NCBI RefSeq assembly: GCF_003287955.1 | Contig: NZ_QMKP01000012.1 | Location: 96,036 to 160,035 of the forward strand | Reading direction: 5' to 3' | Length of the DNA: 64,000 nucleotides | Origin: Arthrobacter sp. AQ5-06 | GTDB lineage: Bacteria; Actinomycetota; Actinomycetes; Actinomycetales; Micrococcaceae | Translations under genes and position numbers: made by a program | The notes under the pieces: model-generated | What the model saw: only the letters and a program-made list of their open reading frames with translations | Told to the model about the DNA's origin: nothing | Database searches by the model: none | Part shown: positions 41,680 through 49,920 of the stretch, piece by piece | Layout of the letters: each line of letters begins with the position of its first letter | Position numbering within the stretch: the first letter of the stretch is position 1

Positions 41680-43004
41680 CGGCCGTTTCGGATACCGACG
41701 ACGGCGGGTCTCCAGTGACCGCCGAGCTGATCGCCGCCCGTTCCACGGCCGTCCTGGAGGCCAACTGGCGAAAGACCCACACCGTTCCGGCCGCCGGCCT
41801 CTATCCCCACCAGTGGAGCTGGGATTCGTCCTTCATTGCCGTGGGCCTCAGCCGGATCTCACCCCGCCGCGCGGGCCAGGAGATGGATGCACTCTTCGCC
41901 GGCCAGTGGGATGACGGCCGGCTGCCACAGATCATCTTCGATCCCCACCGGGACGAGGACTACGCCCCCGGCGCATCGTTTTGGCAGTCCGGGCAGATTC
42001 CCGGCTCCCCGAAGCAGGTGGAGACTGCGGGGCTGGTCCAGCCGCCCAACCATGCGTGGGCTGCCTGGAAAATCCACCAGGCCGACCCCGCCGAATCCCG
42101 CCGCCGGTCCTTCCTGGAGCGGAACTATTCGAAGCTGGTGCACTGGCACGAGTACCTGTCCGGCCGCCGCAGCCGCGGCGGGTCCGGTTTGGCGTGCATC
42201 GTGCACCCCTGGGAGTCCGGGACGGACAATTCGCCCTTGTGGGACACGGTGATGCTGCGGATCCCGGCGGACTGCAAAACCGAACTGAACCGCCCGGACC
42301 TGCAGCACGCCGACGCCGGGGAGCGGCCCAGCCAGAAGGAGTACGGCAAGTATTTCTGGATGGCCGAACGCTACCGGGACCACGGCTGCGACGACGCCGA
42401 TGCCGACTACCCCTTCCTGATGGAGGATCCGCTGTTCAACACCCTGCTGGCGGTGTCGGAGCTGGCCCTGGCGGACATTGCCGCCGAGCTGGGCTTGCCC
42501 GGCGAAGCGCACCGGGAGCGGGCGGAACGGATCACCGAGGCGCTGGAGGCCCTGTACGTGCCGGAACTGGGATGTTATTCCGCCCGCGACGTCACCGATG
42601 GAACGGTGGTCTCCAAGGCGACCATCAACGGACTGATCCCGCTCCTGCTGCCCGGAAAGGTCCACGCCGAAGCCCTGCTGGAGACACTGAACGGTCCGCG
42701 CTTCATGGACGGACGCGCCCTGATGGTGCCCAGTTACGACGCCACGGCAGAGGACCATAATCCGGCCCTCTACTGGCGCGGCCCGGCCTGGTTCAACATG
42801 TCCTGGATGGTGGCCGAGGCGCTGGAAGGGCTTGGACATACGGACCAGGCGGCCTTCCTCCGGGGCAACATCGGCAGGCTCGCGGCGGAGCATGATTTCC
42901 CCGAATACGTGGACCCCTGGACCGGAGCCGCGCACGGCACCCGCAGCTTCAGCTGGACCGCGGCGCTGGCCCTTGAAACCACCTACCCCCGGAGCACCCC
43001 ATGA
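41676..43004 (+). CDS. MGH1/GH63-like alpha,alpha-barrel glycoside hydrolase
   Basis: 442 residues from GTG 41676, 4-bp overlap with the epimerase. The (alpha/alpha)6 barrel signature of mannosylglycerate hydrolase MGH1 and GH63-type enzymes is seen in AAGLYPHQWSWDSSFIAVG, GQWDDGRLPQIIFDPHRDED, HPWESGTDNSPLWD (catalytic acid region), and ALYWRGPAWFNMSWMVAEAL. No signal peptide, so it acts on an imported or cytoplasmic substrate, such as a glucosyl- or mannosyl-glycerate or alpha-oligoglucoside. The exact linkage cannot be read from sequence. Next gene starts within its stop (ATGA). Confidence 0.9.
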   Translation: MTAVSDTDDGGSPVTAELIAARSTAVLEANWRKTHTVPAAGLYPHQWSWDSSFIAVGLSRISPRRAGQEMDALFAGQWDDGRLPQIIFDPHRDEDYAPGASFWQSGQIPGSPKQVETAGLVQPPNHAWAAWKIHQADPAESRRRSFLERNYSKLVHWHEYLSGRRSRGGSGLACIVHPWESGTDNSPLWDTVMLRIPADCKTELNRPDLQHADAGERPSQKEYGKYFWMAERYRDHGCDDADADYPFLMEDPLFNTLLAVSELALADIAAELGLPGEAHRERAERITEALEALYVPELGCYSARDVTDGTVVSKATINGLIPLLLPGKVHAEALLETLNGPRFMDGRALMVPSYDATAEDHNPALYWRGPAWFNMSWMVAEALEGLGHTDQAAFLRGNIGRLAAEHDFPEYVDPWTGAAHGTRSFSWTAALALETTYPRSTP

Positions 43005-44887
43005 CCGCCATCGCACCCCCGTCCGCAGCCTCGGTCCTCGTGGCCCACGGCGCCATGATGCGCGGCGCTGCCGACGGAAGCGTGGGCCGGGCAGACGCAC
43101 CGGCGCAGGGAACGGAAGGCTTCTATGTTGCCGATACGCGCCTGCTGTCCCGCTGGATCCTGGAGATTAATGACGCCACTTTCTGGGAGGTGGGCAGCGT
43201 CCGCGAACGGGGCCGCCGCGAGACCGCCCTCAGTCCGGCGGCACGGCGGAACCAGACGCACGCTCTCTTCGTCCGCCGGACCCAGGAGCTGGACGCCGGA
43301 GGCCTCACCGAAACCCTCCGCATCCGCAACCTCGGCCGGGAGCCAATCACCGCGCGGTTGGTCCTGCGGGCCGGCACCGACTTCGCGGACCAGTTCACCG
43401 TCCGCACCGACGGCCAGGTCTTTGACCTCAGCGCCGCCGCCAGCAGCATGGACGTGCTCGACGACGGCTCGCTGGCTTTCGGTTACAGCCACACGTTCCG
43501 GGGACGGACGTTTGAAGCCGGTGTCCGGCTGACCGCGAGCGTCCCGTCGGCGGTCCGCAGCGAGCCGGCTGAGGGCCGTTTCGTTGGCGCGGAGTTGACG
43601 TGGGAGCTGCCGGTGGCAGCGGGCGAGACGCAGTCGCTGACCATCTCTGCCGTGTCCACCCGTGGTGAGGCACCGCGAAAGGTGCCCGCCGCCGTCGGGA
43701 GTTCCGCCGAGGGCCTGACCGGCCTGGCGCGCCAGAGCCTGACAGACCTCGAGTCGTTGCTGATGCCGTGCCCCGTCAAGCCGGAACTGACCATTCCCGC
43801 CGCCGGGCTGCCGTGGTTCCTGACGCTGTTCGGCCGGGATTCGCTGCTGGCCTGCATGCTGACCCGGAAGGAGTCCCCGCAGCTGCTGGGCGATGTCCTC
43901 CGCGCCCTGGCCGCAACCCAGGGAACCGTGCATGATCCGGCCCGGGTGGAGCAGCCCGGGAAGATTGTGCACGAGGTGCGGGTCAGTGAACTGGCCCAAC
44001 TGGGCGCCGTTCCCTACGGCCGCTACTACGGCGCCGTGGATTCCACGCCGCTGTTCCTGATGGCACTGGGGCACGCGGGTGACGCCGCGCTGATCGGCGA
44101 GCTTGAGCAGCCGGCCCGCGCCGCCGTCGAGTGGATCCTCGGCGACGGCGGCCTGACGGAGACCGGGTTTGTCCGCTACACGCCCGATCCCGCCGGGCTG
44201 CTCCACCAGGGCTGGAAGGATTCCTTCGACGCGGTGGCCGGAGCTGACGGCCGCGAGCCTTCCGGCGCGATCGCCCTCGCCGAAGTCCAGGGCTATGCCT
44301 GGCGCGGCCTGCGGGAATGCGCCCGGCTCGCCGCGGAGTATTGGGGCGACCAGGCCTGGGCAGACACCCTGTACGGGCTTGCCGACGACCTGAAGCTCCG
44401 TTTCCGGGCGGCCTTCTGGATGGACGGCCAGAACTTCCCCGCCCTGGCCGTGGACGGTGACGGGCGGCAGGTTGACGCGCTCGCGTCCAATGCCGGCCAT
44501 TTGCTGTGGGCAGGCATCCTGGATGCCGACGACGCCCGTGCGGTCACCTCCCGGCTGCTGAAAGACGACTTCTTCACCGGCTGGGGCATCCGGACCCTCG
44601 CCGAGGGCCAGCATTACTACCACCCGATGTCCTACCACAACGGTTCCGTCTGGCCGCACGACACCATGCTGGCCGCTGAAGGGATGGCGGCCTACGGGTT
44701 CTCGGCCGAAGCCGGGACCGTCGCCGTGGGAATGCGCGACGCCGCCGCCCACTTCGGCAACACCCTCCCGGAGTTGTTCGGCGGATTCGCCCGCGCGGAC
44801 TTCCCGGTGCCGGTCCAGTACCACCACGCCGGCTCGCCGCAGGCGTGGGCCGCTGCCGCCGGTCTGGCCGCTGTCCGCCATGCGTAG
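43001..44887 (+). CDS. Glycogen-debranching-type (amylo-alpha-1,6-glucosidase family) hydrolase
   Basis: 628 residues. The N-terminal beta domain has GFYVADTRLLSRWILEIND and AARRNQTHALFVRR, typical of the glycogen-debranching N-terminal domain. The C-terminal alpha-barrel has IPAAGLPWFLTLFGRDSLLACM, AVDSTPLFLMALG, LHQGWKDSFDAV, and YYHPMSYHNGSVWPHDTMLAAEGM (conserved catalytic barrel). Cytoplasmic. With the previous gene it should degrade an imported glycoside. It is the last sure member of the sugar operon, with all starts overlapping the preceding stops. Confidence 0.92.
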   Translation: MTAIAPPSAASVLVAHGAMMRGAADGSVGRADAPAQGTEGFYVADTRLLSRWILEINDATFWEVGSVRERGRRETALSPAARRNQTHALFVRRTQELDAGGLTETLRIRNLGREPITARLVLRAGTDFADQFTVRTDGQVFDLSAAASSMDVLDDGSLAFGYSHTFRGRTFEAGVRLTASVPSAVRSEPAEGRFVGAELTWELPVAAGETQSLTISAVSTRGEAPRKVPAAVGSSAEGLTGLARQSLTDLESLLMPCPVKPELTIPAAGLPWFLTLFGRDSLLACMLTRKESPQLLGDVLRALAATQGTVHDPARVEQPGKIVHEVRVSELAQLGAVPYGRYYGAVDSTPLFLMALGHAGDAALIGELEQPARAAVEWILGDGGLTETGFVRYTPDPAGLLHQGWKDSFDAVAGADGREPSGAIALAEVQGYAWRGLRECARLAAEYWGDQAWADTLYGLADDLKLRFRAAFWMDGQNFPALAVDGDGRQVDALASNAGHLLWAGILDADDARAVTSRLLKDDFFTGWGIRTLAEGQHYYHPMSYHNGSVWPHDTMLAAEGMAAYGFSAEAGTVAVGMRDAAAHFGNTLPELFGGFARADFPVPVQYHHAGSPQAWAAAAGLAAVRHA

Positions 44888-45098
44888 ACAGCAGGACCTG
44901 GTTCGTGGGCGGGATCCGCGTGCTGAGCTGGACCTGCACCCGGAGGTGCGGACCCCGGGCATGGTTGAGGTCAGGACCGGTGGGGCCTGCGATGCCGCAC
45001 CGGCACTGGCGGACGCTGTCCAGGTGGTGGGTGAAGCGGCCGACCGGCACGGGATCGGCCTGGAGTTCCTGAACGCCGCTTTGGCTGCCCGGGCCTGA
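44880..45098 (+). CDS. Small ORF sharing its C-terminal tail with the GNAT gene
   Basis: 72 residues overlapping the previous stop by 8 bp. VRGRDPRAELDLHPEVRTPG and ADAVQVVGEAADRHGIGLEF contain no domain I know. Its last 12 residues, LEFLNAALAARA, match the end of the GNAT protein (LEFLNAALSARA), and the DNA is 34 of 38 identical. No good ribosome site is visible apart from coupling. It may be a genuine small operon member or a relic. Confidence 0.4.
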   Translation: MRRQQDLVRGRDPRAELDLHPEVRTPGMVEVRTGGACDAAPALADAVQVVGEAADRHGIGLEFLNAALAARA

Positions 45099-45307
45099 CC
45101 CTGCCCGGGCGGGAGCAGAAACAGTAGGGCACTTGACCCTAGACGCCTCGGAGCAGCCGTGCCTACACTGGCCTGACCCCCCAGCTCCAGGAAAACATCC
45201 AGCTGCTCAAGCAATGGGCAGGCCCTGCAGGTGAGGGATCCATTGCAGCACTTCACAACTCACGGCTCCCTCACGAAGGTATGCCGTGCCGAGGAGAGGA
45301 GAGCAGG

Positions 45308-46525
45308 ATGTCAGGGAACAAAGCCGTTGCTTACAAGGAACCCGGCAAGGTGGAACTGATCGATATCGATTACCCCACCTTCGAACTCAAAGACGGACCG
45401 GGCGTCAACCCGGCGAACGTGGGGCGCACGGTACCCCACGGAGCCATCATCAAAACCGTGGCCACCAACATCTGCGGTTCGGACCAGCACATGGTCCGCG
45501 GACGCACCACCGCCCCCTCCAACCTGGTGCTCGGGCATGAGATCACCGGCGAAGTGGTGGAGGTGGGTCCCGGCGTCGAGTTCATCAAAGTGGGGGACAT
45601 CTGTTCGGTGCCCTTCAACATCGCCTGCGGACGGTGCCGGAACTGCAAGGAGCGCAAAACCGGGATCTGCCTGAACGTTAATCCGGACCGCCCCGGCAGC
45701 GCCTACGGCTATGTGGACATGGGCGGCTGGGTGGGCGGCCAGGCCAACTATGTGCTGGTCCCGTACGCGGACTGGAACCTGCTGAAGTTCCCGGACAAGG
45801 ACCAGGCCATGGCAAAAATCATGGACCTCGCCATGCTCTCGGACATCTTCCCCACAGGCTTCCACGGCGCGGTGTCGGCCGGGGTGGGCGTGGGTTCCAC
45901 GGTGTACGTGGCGGGGGCCGGACCTGTTGGCCTCGCAGCGGCCACGAGTGCTCACTTGCTGGGTGCCGCCGTCGTGATTGTGGGGGATCTGAACGAGGAC
46001 CGGCTGAAGCAGGCGCGCAGTTTCGGGTGCGAAACCATTGACCTGAGCAAAGGCGGACCGGCGGAGCAGATCGAGCAGATCCTGGGTGTTCCGGAGGTGG
46101 ACTGCGGCGTTGACGCGGTTGGCTTCGAGGCCCGGGGCCACGGCCACGGCCACGACGCCAAGGAGGCGCCCGCCACGGTGCTGAATTCGCTGATGGAAAT
46201 CACCGCGGCCGGTGGTGCGCTGGGCATTCCCGGGCTCTATGTCACAGGCGATCCCGGTGGTGTGGACGAGGCGGCCAAGAAGGGTGCGCTGAGCCTGAGC
46301 CTTGGCACCGGCTGGGCGAAGTCGCTGAGCTTCACTACGGGGCAGTGCCCAGTGATGAAGTACAACCGTCAGCTGATGATGGCGATCCTGCACGACAAGG
46401 TGAGCATCGCCAAGAACGTCAACGCCAAGGCGATCAGCCTCGAGGATGCGCCCAAGGGCTATGCCGAGTTCGACGCCGGTGCGGCCACCAAGTACGTCCT
46501 CAACCCGAACGGATACCTCAGTTGA
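45308..46525 (+). CDS. fdhA: Glutathione-independent formaldehyde dehydrogenase
   Basis: 405 residues from ATG 45308 (GAGGAGAGGAG upstream). Zinc MDR enzyme that oxidises formaldehyde to formate using NAD, related to the Pseudomonas putida FdhA. TNICGSDQHMVRGRT holds the catalytic zinc Cys, LGHEITGEVVEVG the His-Glu, CGRCRNCKERKTGIC the four structural zinc Cys, and VYVAGAGPVGLAAATSAHLLG the Rossmann motif. HGHGHD repeats within the C-terminal domain are unusual (residues about 278-283). Stands alone, 182-bp upstream region without other genes; formaldehyde detoxification is the likely role. Confidence 0.93.
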   Translation: MSGNKAVAYKEPGKVELIDIDYPTFELKDGPGVNPANVGRTVPHGAIIKTVATNICGSDQHMVRGRTTAPSNLVLGHEITGEVVEVGPGVEFIKVGDICSVPFNIACGRCRNCKERKTGICLNVNPDRPGSAYGYVDMGGWVGGQANYVLVPYADWNLLKFPDKDQAMAKIMDLAMLSDIFPTGFHGAVSAGVGVGSTVYVAGAGPVGLAAATSAHLLGAAVVIVGDLNEDRLKQARSFGCETIDLSKGGPAEQIEQILGVPEVDCGVDAVGFEARGHGHGHDAKEAPATVLNSLMEITAAGGALGIPGLYVTGDPGGVDEAAKKGALSLSLGTGWAKSLSFTTGQCPVMKYNRQLMMAILHDKVSIAKNVNAKAISLEDAPKGYAEFDAGAATKYVLNPNGYLS

Positions 46526-46569
46526 GCCCTGCCGGGTTTGGTGCGCCGGCGCCGGGTCACTTGGCGCCG

Positions 46570-46633
46570 GGCACCGGTGCCGAGTGATTCACTAAAGAGG
46601 CGGCGCCTCAACCGTGAGTGGGGGCACCGCCTC
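46570..46633. terminator. Inverted repeats between fdhA and the phosphoesterase gene
   Basis: GGCACCGGTGCC is a 12-bp palindrome at 46570-46581, and GAGGCGG (46597-46603) can pair with CCGCCTC (46627-46633). Convergent genes on both sides fit a shared terminator; no U-run. Confidence 0.4.
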
Positions 46634-46657
46634 CGCCAGGCGTAAGTAAAGTCCGCA

Positions 46658-47842
46658 CTAGCGCTGCAGCGGGTCCAGCGGCTGCGGAACGATCGGCTGG
46701 TCGTTGGCCGTCAGGTCGATGCCCATGTCCTTGGCGAAAACCAGCCGGGTGTCCTTGTAGATGCCCGGGTGGTTCTCGTCCAGCTCAAAGACACGCGCGC
46801 CGCGCAGGCGATTCCGTTCGGCGCCGGAAAGCCCATAGGCGCCGAACCCGGTTCCGGGCGCATAGCCAAGCTGCACGCCGTAGTAGTTGCCCGCGTACGT
46901 GTTGACGTGGTCGTGGCCCACAAAGTAGCCGAGCACATCCCCGCGCTCCAGGAAGGCGTTGAACAGGCCGGAGTTGATGGGGCCCGGGCACTCGTCCTCG
47001 TTCCGTTCGCCAGCGATGTTGTGTTTCGTGAGGGCACGGGCGTGGTCCGCGTCCGTCCGCGAGTCGAGGCTGGCGAACCACATGTTGCGGTGCTCGTGGA
47101 GCGCGATGTGGCCCCACATGAGGGAGGGGACCTTCTTGCCGTATTTTTGCTCGGTGGCGATAGAGAGGTTGCGGTACCAGGTGACCTGGTCCATGCGTAC
47201 CCAGTCCCAGTGGGGGTAGCCCTCGAAGTCCTGCCCGTTGATGGCATCCGGGGCATACCGTCCGGTGTCGATGAGCCAGAGTCCGAACGCCGGTGCCTTG
47301 GACTTGGCGGACTGCACCAGGAGCAGCGAGTTCGATGTCCCGGTGAGGCCCGGCGTGGAGTCGCTGTTCATATTGAACTCGTAGGTCAGCAGGAACTGCA
47401 GCATTTTGGCCTCGGTCATGCCGGTCCGGCTTACTGAATCCTCGTCGTGGTTGCCGAACGTGACGGCCCATGGGATCTGCCGGCGTTCCATGGGCTGGAC
47501 CACGTGGTTGAGCGCCTGCTTGACCTCCAGCTCGGAATCGCAGCCGCCGTTGATCACGTCACCGTTGATCACCACGAAGTCCGGCTTCTCCGCGTCCAGG
47601 GTCTTGTCCATCAGCTCGATGGTGCGGCGGTCCGTCTGCTCGTCGTCCTGGGTGTCATTGAACTGGACCACCTTGAAGCGGCCGTCGGTCCGGAAGGCGA
47701 GGGTGGGCTTGGGTGCCTTCGGACCCGGTGCCGCGCTGCTTCCGGCGGCCGCCGCCACTGTGAGTCCCAGCGCGCCAAGCGTTCCGGCGGCAGCCAGCGC
47801 GGCCCTCCGGCTGAGGTTGTGCTGATGGAGTCCGGTGGTCAT
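46658..47842 (-). CDS. Secreted calcineurin-like metallophosphoesterase, Tat-type signal
   Basis: 394 residues from ATG 47842 (AAAGAGG upstream). The N-terminus LSRRAALAAAGTLGALGL is a twin-arginine signal followed by AAPGPKAPKP. The metallophosphoesterase motifs are NDTQDDEQTD (first motif, with Asp), VVINGDVINGG, VTFGNHDED (GNHD), MWGHIALHEHRNMW and GHDHVNTY, so the two-metal site is complete except that the first motif lacks the usual D-x-H His. Likely an exported phosphatase or phosphodiesterase. Alone, convergent to fdhA. Confidence 0.85.
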   Translation of the reverse strand: MTTGLHQHNLSRRAALAAAGTLGALGLTVAAAAGSSAAPGPKAPKPTLAFRTDGRFKVVQFNDTQDDEQTDRRTIELMDKTLDAEKPDFVVINGDVINGGCDSELEVKQALNHVVQPMERRQIPWAVTFGNHDEDSVSRTGMTEAKMLQFLLTYEFNMNSDSTPGLTGTSNSLLLVQSAKSKAPAFGLWLIDTGRYAPDAINGQDFEGYPHWDWVRMDQVTWYRNLSIATEQKYGKKVPSLMWGHIALHEHRNMWFASLDSRTDADHARALTKHNIAGERNEDECPGPINSGLFNAFLERGDVLGYFVGHDHVNTYAGNYYGVQLGYAPGTGFGAYGLSGAERNRLRGARVFELDENHPGIYKDTRLVFAKDMGIDLTANDQPIVPQPLDPLQR

Positions 47843-47986
47843 GGTTGCCTCTTTCACTGGTGCGGCCGTACTGCCGGCCGTCGATCCTGTGACAGTAGGC
47901 GAGCCAAGTTTCGGGTTCCGGAACACTCGGTGAACGCCACATGCGGGACTGGCTGATTACCGGCCAAATCCGCCTATGATGGCGGC

Positions 47987-48454
47987 ATGTCATCTTACGA
48001 AGTCACCCGCAGCGCCCTTATTCCTGCCCCAGCAGAAGACGTCTTTCCGCTGGTCAACAGCTTCCTGGAGTGGACCAAATGGTCGCCCTGGGAGAATGTG
48101 GACCCGGAATTGAACCGCTCGTATTCAGGAAACGACGCCGGTGTGGGGGCCAAGTACGCGTGGAGCGGCAACCGCAAAGCAGGCAGCGGAAACATGGAAA
48201 TTGTCGAGTCCGACTTTCCCCAGAGCATCAAAGTGCGCCTGGAATTCACCAAGCCTTTCAAGGCCGTGAACCCCACCTCGTTCACGTTCACCCCGGCCGA
48301 CGGCGGCACGCAGGTCACGTGGCGGATGACCGGCGAGAACAAGGGGCTCGCGAAGGTTTTCGCCCTGTTCATGAACATGGACAAGTTAATCGGCGCCGAT
48401 TTCGAGCGCGGGCTGGCCGCGCTCTCGGCCGCTGTGACGGCAAACAAAGCCTGA
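47987..48454 (+). CDS. SRPBCC (START-like) family protein
   Basis: 155 residues. Polyketide-cyclase/dehydrase-like barrel: SSYEVTRSALIPAPAEDVFPLV, WTKWSPWENVDPE and TQVTWRMTGENKGLAKVFALFMNMDKLIGADFERGL are hallmarks of the cytoplasmic SRPBCC proteins that bind hydrophobic ligands. No catalytic residues can be assigned. Divergent to the phosphoesterase, 144 bp apart. Confidence 0.88.
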   Translation: MSSYEVTRSALIPAPAEDVFPLVNSFLEWTKWSPWENVDPELNRSYSGNDAGVGAKYAWSGNRKAGSGNMEIVESDFPQSIKVRLEFTKPFKAVNPTSFTFTPADGGTQVTWRMTGENKGLAKVFALFMNMDKLIGADFERGLAALSAAVTANKA

Positions 48455-48486
48455 CCCTGCGACGGAGCCCCAGCGACTGCCGGGCC

Positions 48487-48984
48487 TCAGCCGTTGAGGA
48501 TCTGTTCCCGCAGAATGTCTGCGTGCCCGCGGTGCTGGGCGAGCTCACGCAGCACGTGCAGGTATACCCAGTGCAGGGGGAGTGGGCCGCGGCGGTTGCC
48601 GCGGAGCACGTCGTCGAGATCTAACGACGACGTCGCCAGGCGCGATGCCTCGCAAGCCTCCCGGTGAGCCTGCTGGATGCTGGCGATGGTGTCCTGGTCC
48701 GTGAGGATGAACGACTCGTCCGGCGTGGCCGGAATGCCGATCTCGGTGCGTGACCGGCACGTGATGGCCTCGTCGAACCAGACCTTCTCCACCATGATCG
48801 CGTGCTTCACCAGGCCCAGCAGTGTTGTGCGGGAAGCGACCAGCGAGCGGCGCGCCTGCTCCTCGGTGAGGCCGTCCAGGCAGGCATTGAGCATGTTCCG
48901 GTGGTCATCAATGAAGGCCTCGAACTGGACGCGCGCGGGCTGATGGATGGCGTTCTCGGCAAACGCGGCTGAGGGAGCAGACAT
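48487..48984 (-). CDS. DinB/DUF664-family protein
   Basis: 165 residues from ATG 48984. Four-helix DinB-like fold, of the mycothiol-dependent enzyme type: DDHRNMLNACLDGLTEEQA, TLLGLVKHAIMVEKVWF (metal-binding His region) and LHWVYLHVLRELAQHRGHADILREQI, with paired His at ELAQHRGHAD. These bind a metal and usually transfer mycothiol or act on thiols. Convergent with the SRPBCC gene. Confidence 0.88.
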   Translation of the reverse strand: MSAPSAAFAENAIHQPARVQFEAFIDDHRNMLNACLDGLTEEQARRSLVASRTTLLGLVKHAIMVEKVWFDEAITCRSRTEIGIPATPDESFILTDQDTIASIQQAHREACEASRLATSSLDLDDVLRGNRRGPLPLHWVYLHVLRELAQHRGHADILREQILNG

Positions 48985-49099
48985 CCACAAAGTATGGCAA
49001 AGGCCGGGCCCCGCTGCAATGCGCGGCTCGCCCTGCGGGAACGCCCGACGCCGGCCGCGCACCATGGTGATCGCGGCGCCGCGCGCCTATGGTGAAGTT

Positions 49100-49423
49100 A
49101 TGTCTGATTCCTTTTCGTCCTTTGTGGACACCTTCAAAAACATTGGCGTCACCAAGGCCTACGGGCCCGCCGTCCAGGTGGGCGGGGAAGAAATCGTCCC
49201 GGTTGCCCTGGTGTCCTTCGGGTTCGGCGGCGGCGGCGAAGCTGGCGACGGCGCCTCCGGCGGCGGTGGGGGCGGGATGGTGCTGCCGCTGGGTGTGTAC
49301 CGGAGCGTCGGCGGCCGCGCGGCGTTCCGTCCAAACACCGTGGTCACGCTGATGTGCCTGGTCCCGGTGATCCTGGCGGCCGGCGCCGCTGCGGGCCGGG
49401 CCATCCGCGCCGCGCGGTCCTAG
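49100..49423 (+). CDS. GerW/YtfJ-family protein
   Basis: 107 residues from ATG 49100. The sporulation-protein YtfJ/GerW domain: VTKAYGPAVQVGGEEIVPVALVSFGFGGGGE with a Gly-rich stretch, typical of the family. The C-terminus has one hydrophobic helix (NTVVTLMCLVPVILAAGAAAG), so it may be membrane associated. In non-sporulating actinobacteria the function is unknown. Confidence 0.85.
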   Translation: MSDSFSSFVDTFKNIGVTKAYGPAVQVGGEEIVPVALVSFGFGGGGEAGDGASGGGGGGMVLPLGVYRSVGGRAAFRPNTVVTLMCLVPVILAAGAAAGRAIRAARS

Positions 49424-49448
49424 CCATGCTGCCCGGCCAGAAGCCCGT

Positions 49449-49766
49449 CTAACGGGACGTGCGGCGGTTGCGCGCCTGGCGCGCCAGACGGATGAACGCA
49501 TAGACAAAGACGGCCTCGATCAGCACCATCAGCCCGAGCAGCAGCCACTGCCCCTGGGCGATGAAGACCACGGCGCCGGTGAGGACCAGCGTGGTGCCGA
49601 GCGCCAGCGCGTACACGGCGAAGCCGAGGGCCACTTTGGCGCTGCGCACACCCGTCCGGAAGCCAAAGCCCACCGGCTCGCCGCCGGGGTAGCCGGCCAC
49701 GCGGTCCGGGGCGGCGGGCTTGACCTTGTCGAATTCCGCCCAGGGGTCCGGGTTCTGATTGCTCAT
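49449..49766 (-). CDS. Small two-helix membrane protein
   Basis: 105 residues from ATG 49766. Hydrophilic, Pro-rich N-terminus (NQNPDPWAEFDKVKPAAPDR) followed by two hydrophobic segments (VALGFAVYALALGTTLVLTG and WLLLGLMVLIEAVFVYAFIR) and a basic tail. Unknown function; convergent to the GerW gene. Confidence 0.65.
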   Translation of the reverse strand: MSNQNPDPWAEFDKVKPAAPDRVAGYPGGEPVGFGFRTGVRSAKVALGFAVYALALGTTLVLTGAVVFIAQGQWLLLGLMVLIEAVFVYAFIRLARQARNRRTSR

Positions 49767-49920
49767 GCTTCCATTATCACGCGGTTCCCGGCCCACCCGC
49801 GATCGCCCGAACTATAGGCCGAGTGGCGCAGCTGGCGAAGCTCAATACGGTGCTCGAGTCCGCGTATTCTGCTCAATCATTCGGCGGCCGCTTGCGGGTT
49901 TGCTCTATCACGTTTGGTCG

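Noticed and set aside
49811..49870. tRNA-like stretch with GAGTGGCGCAGCTGG
   Set aside because: It resembles a D-arm only; no matching acceptor stem, anticodon arm or T-arm (GTTCGAxTC) can be folded from the flanking bases.
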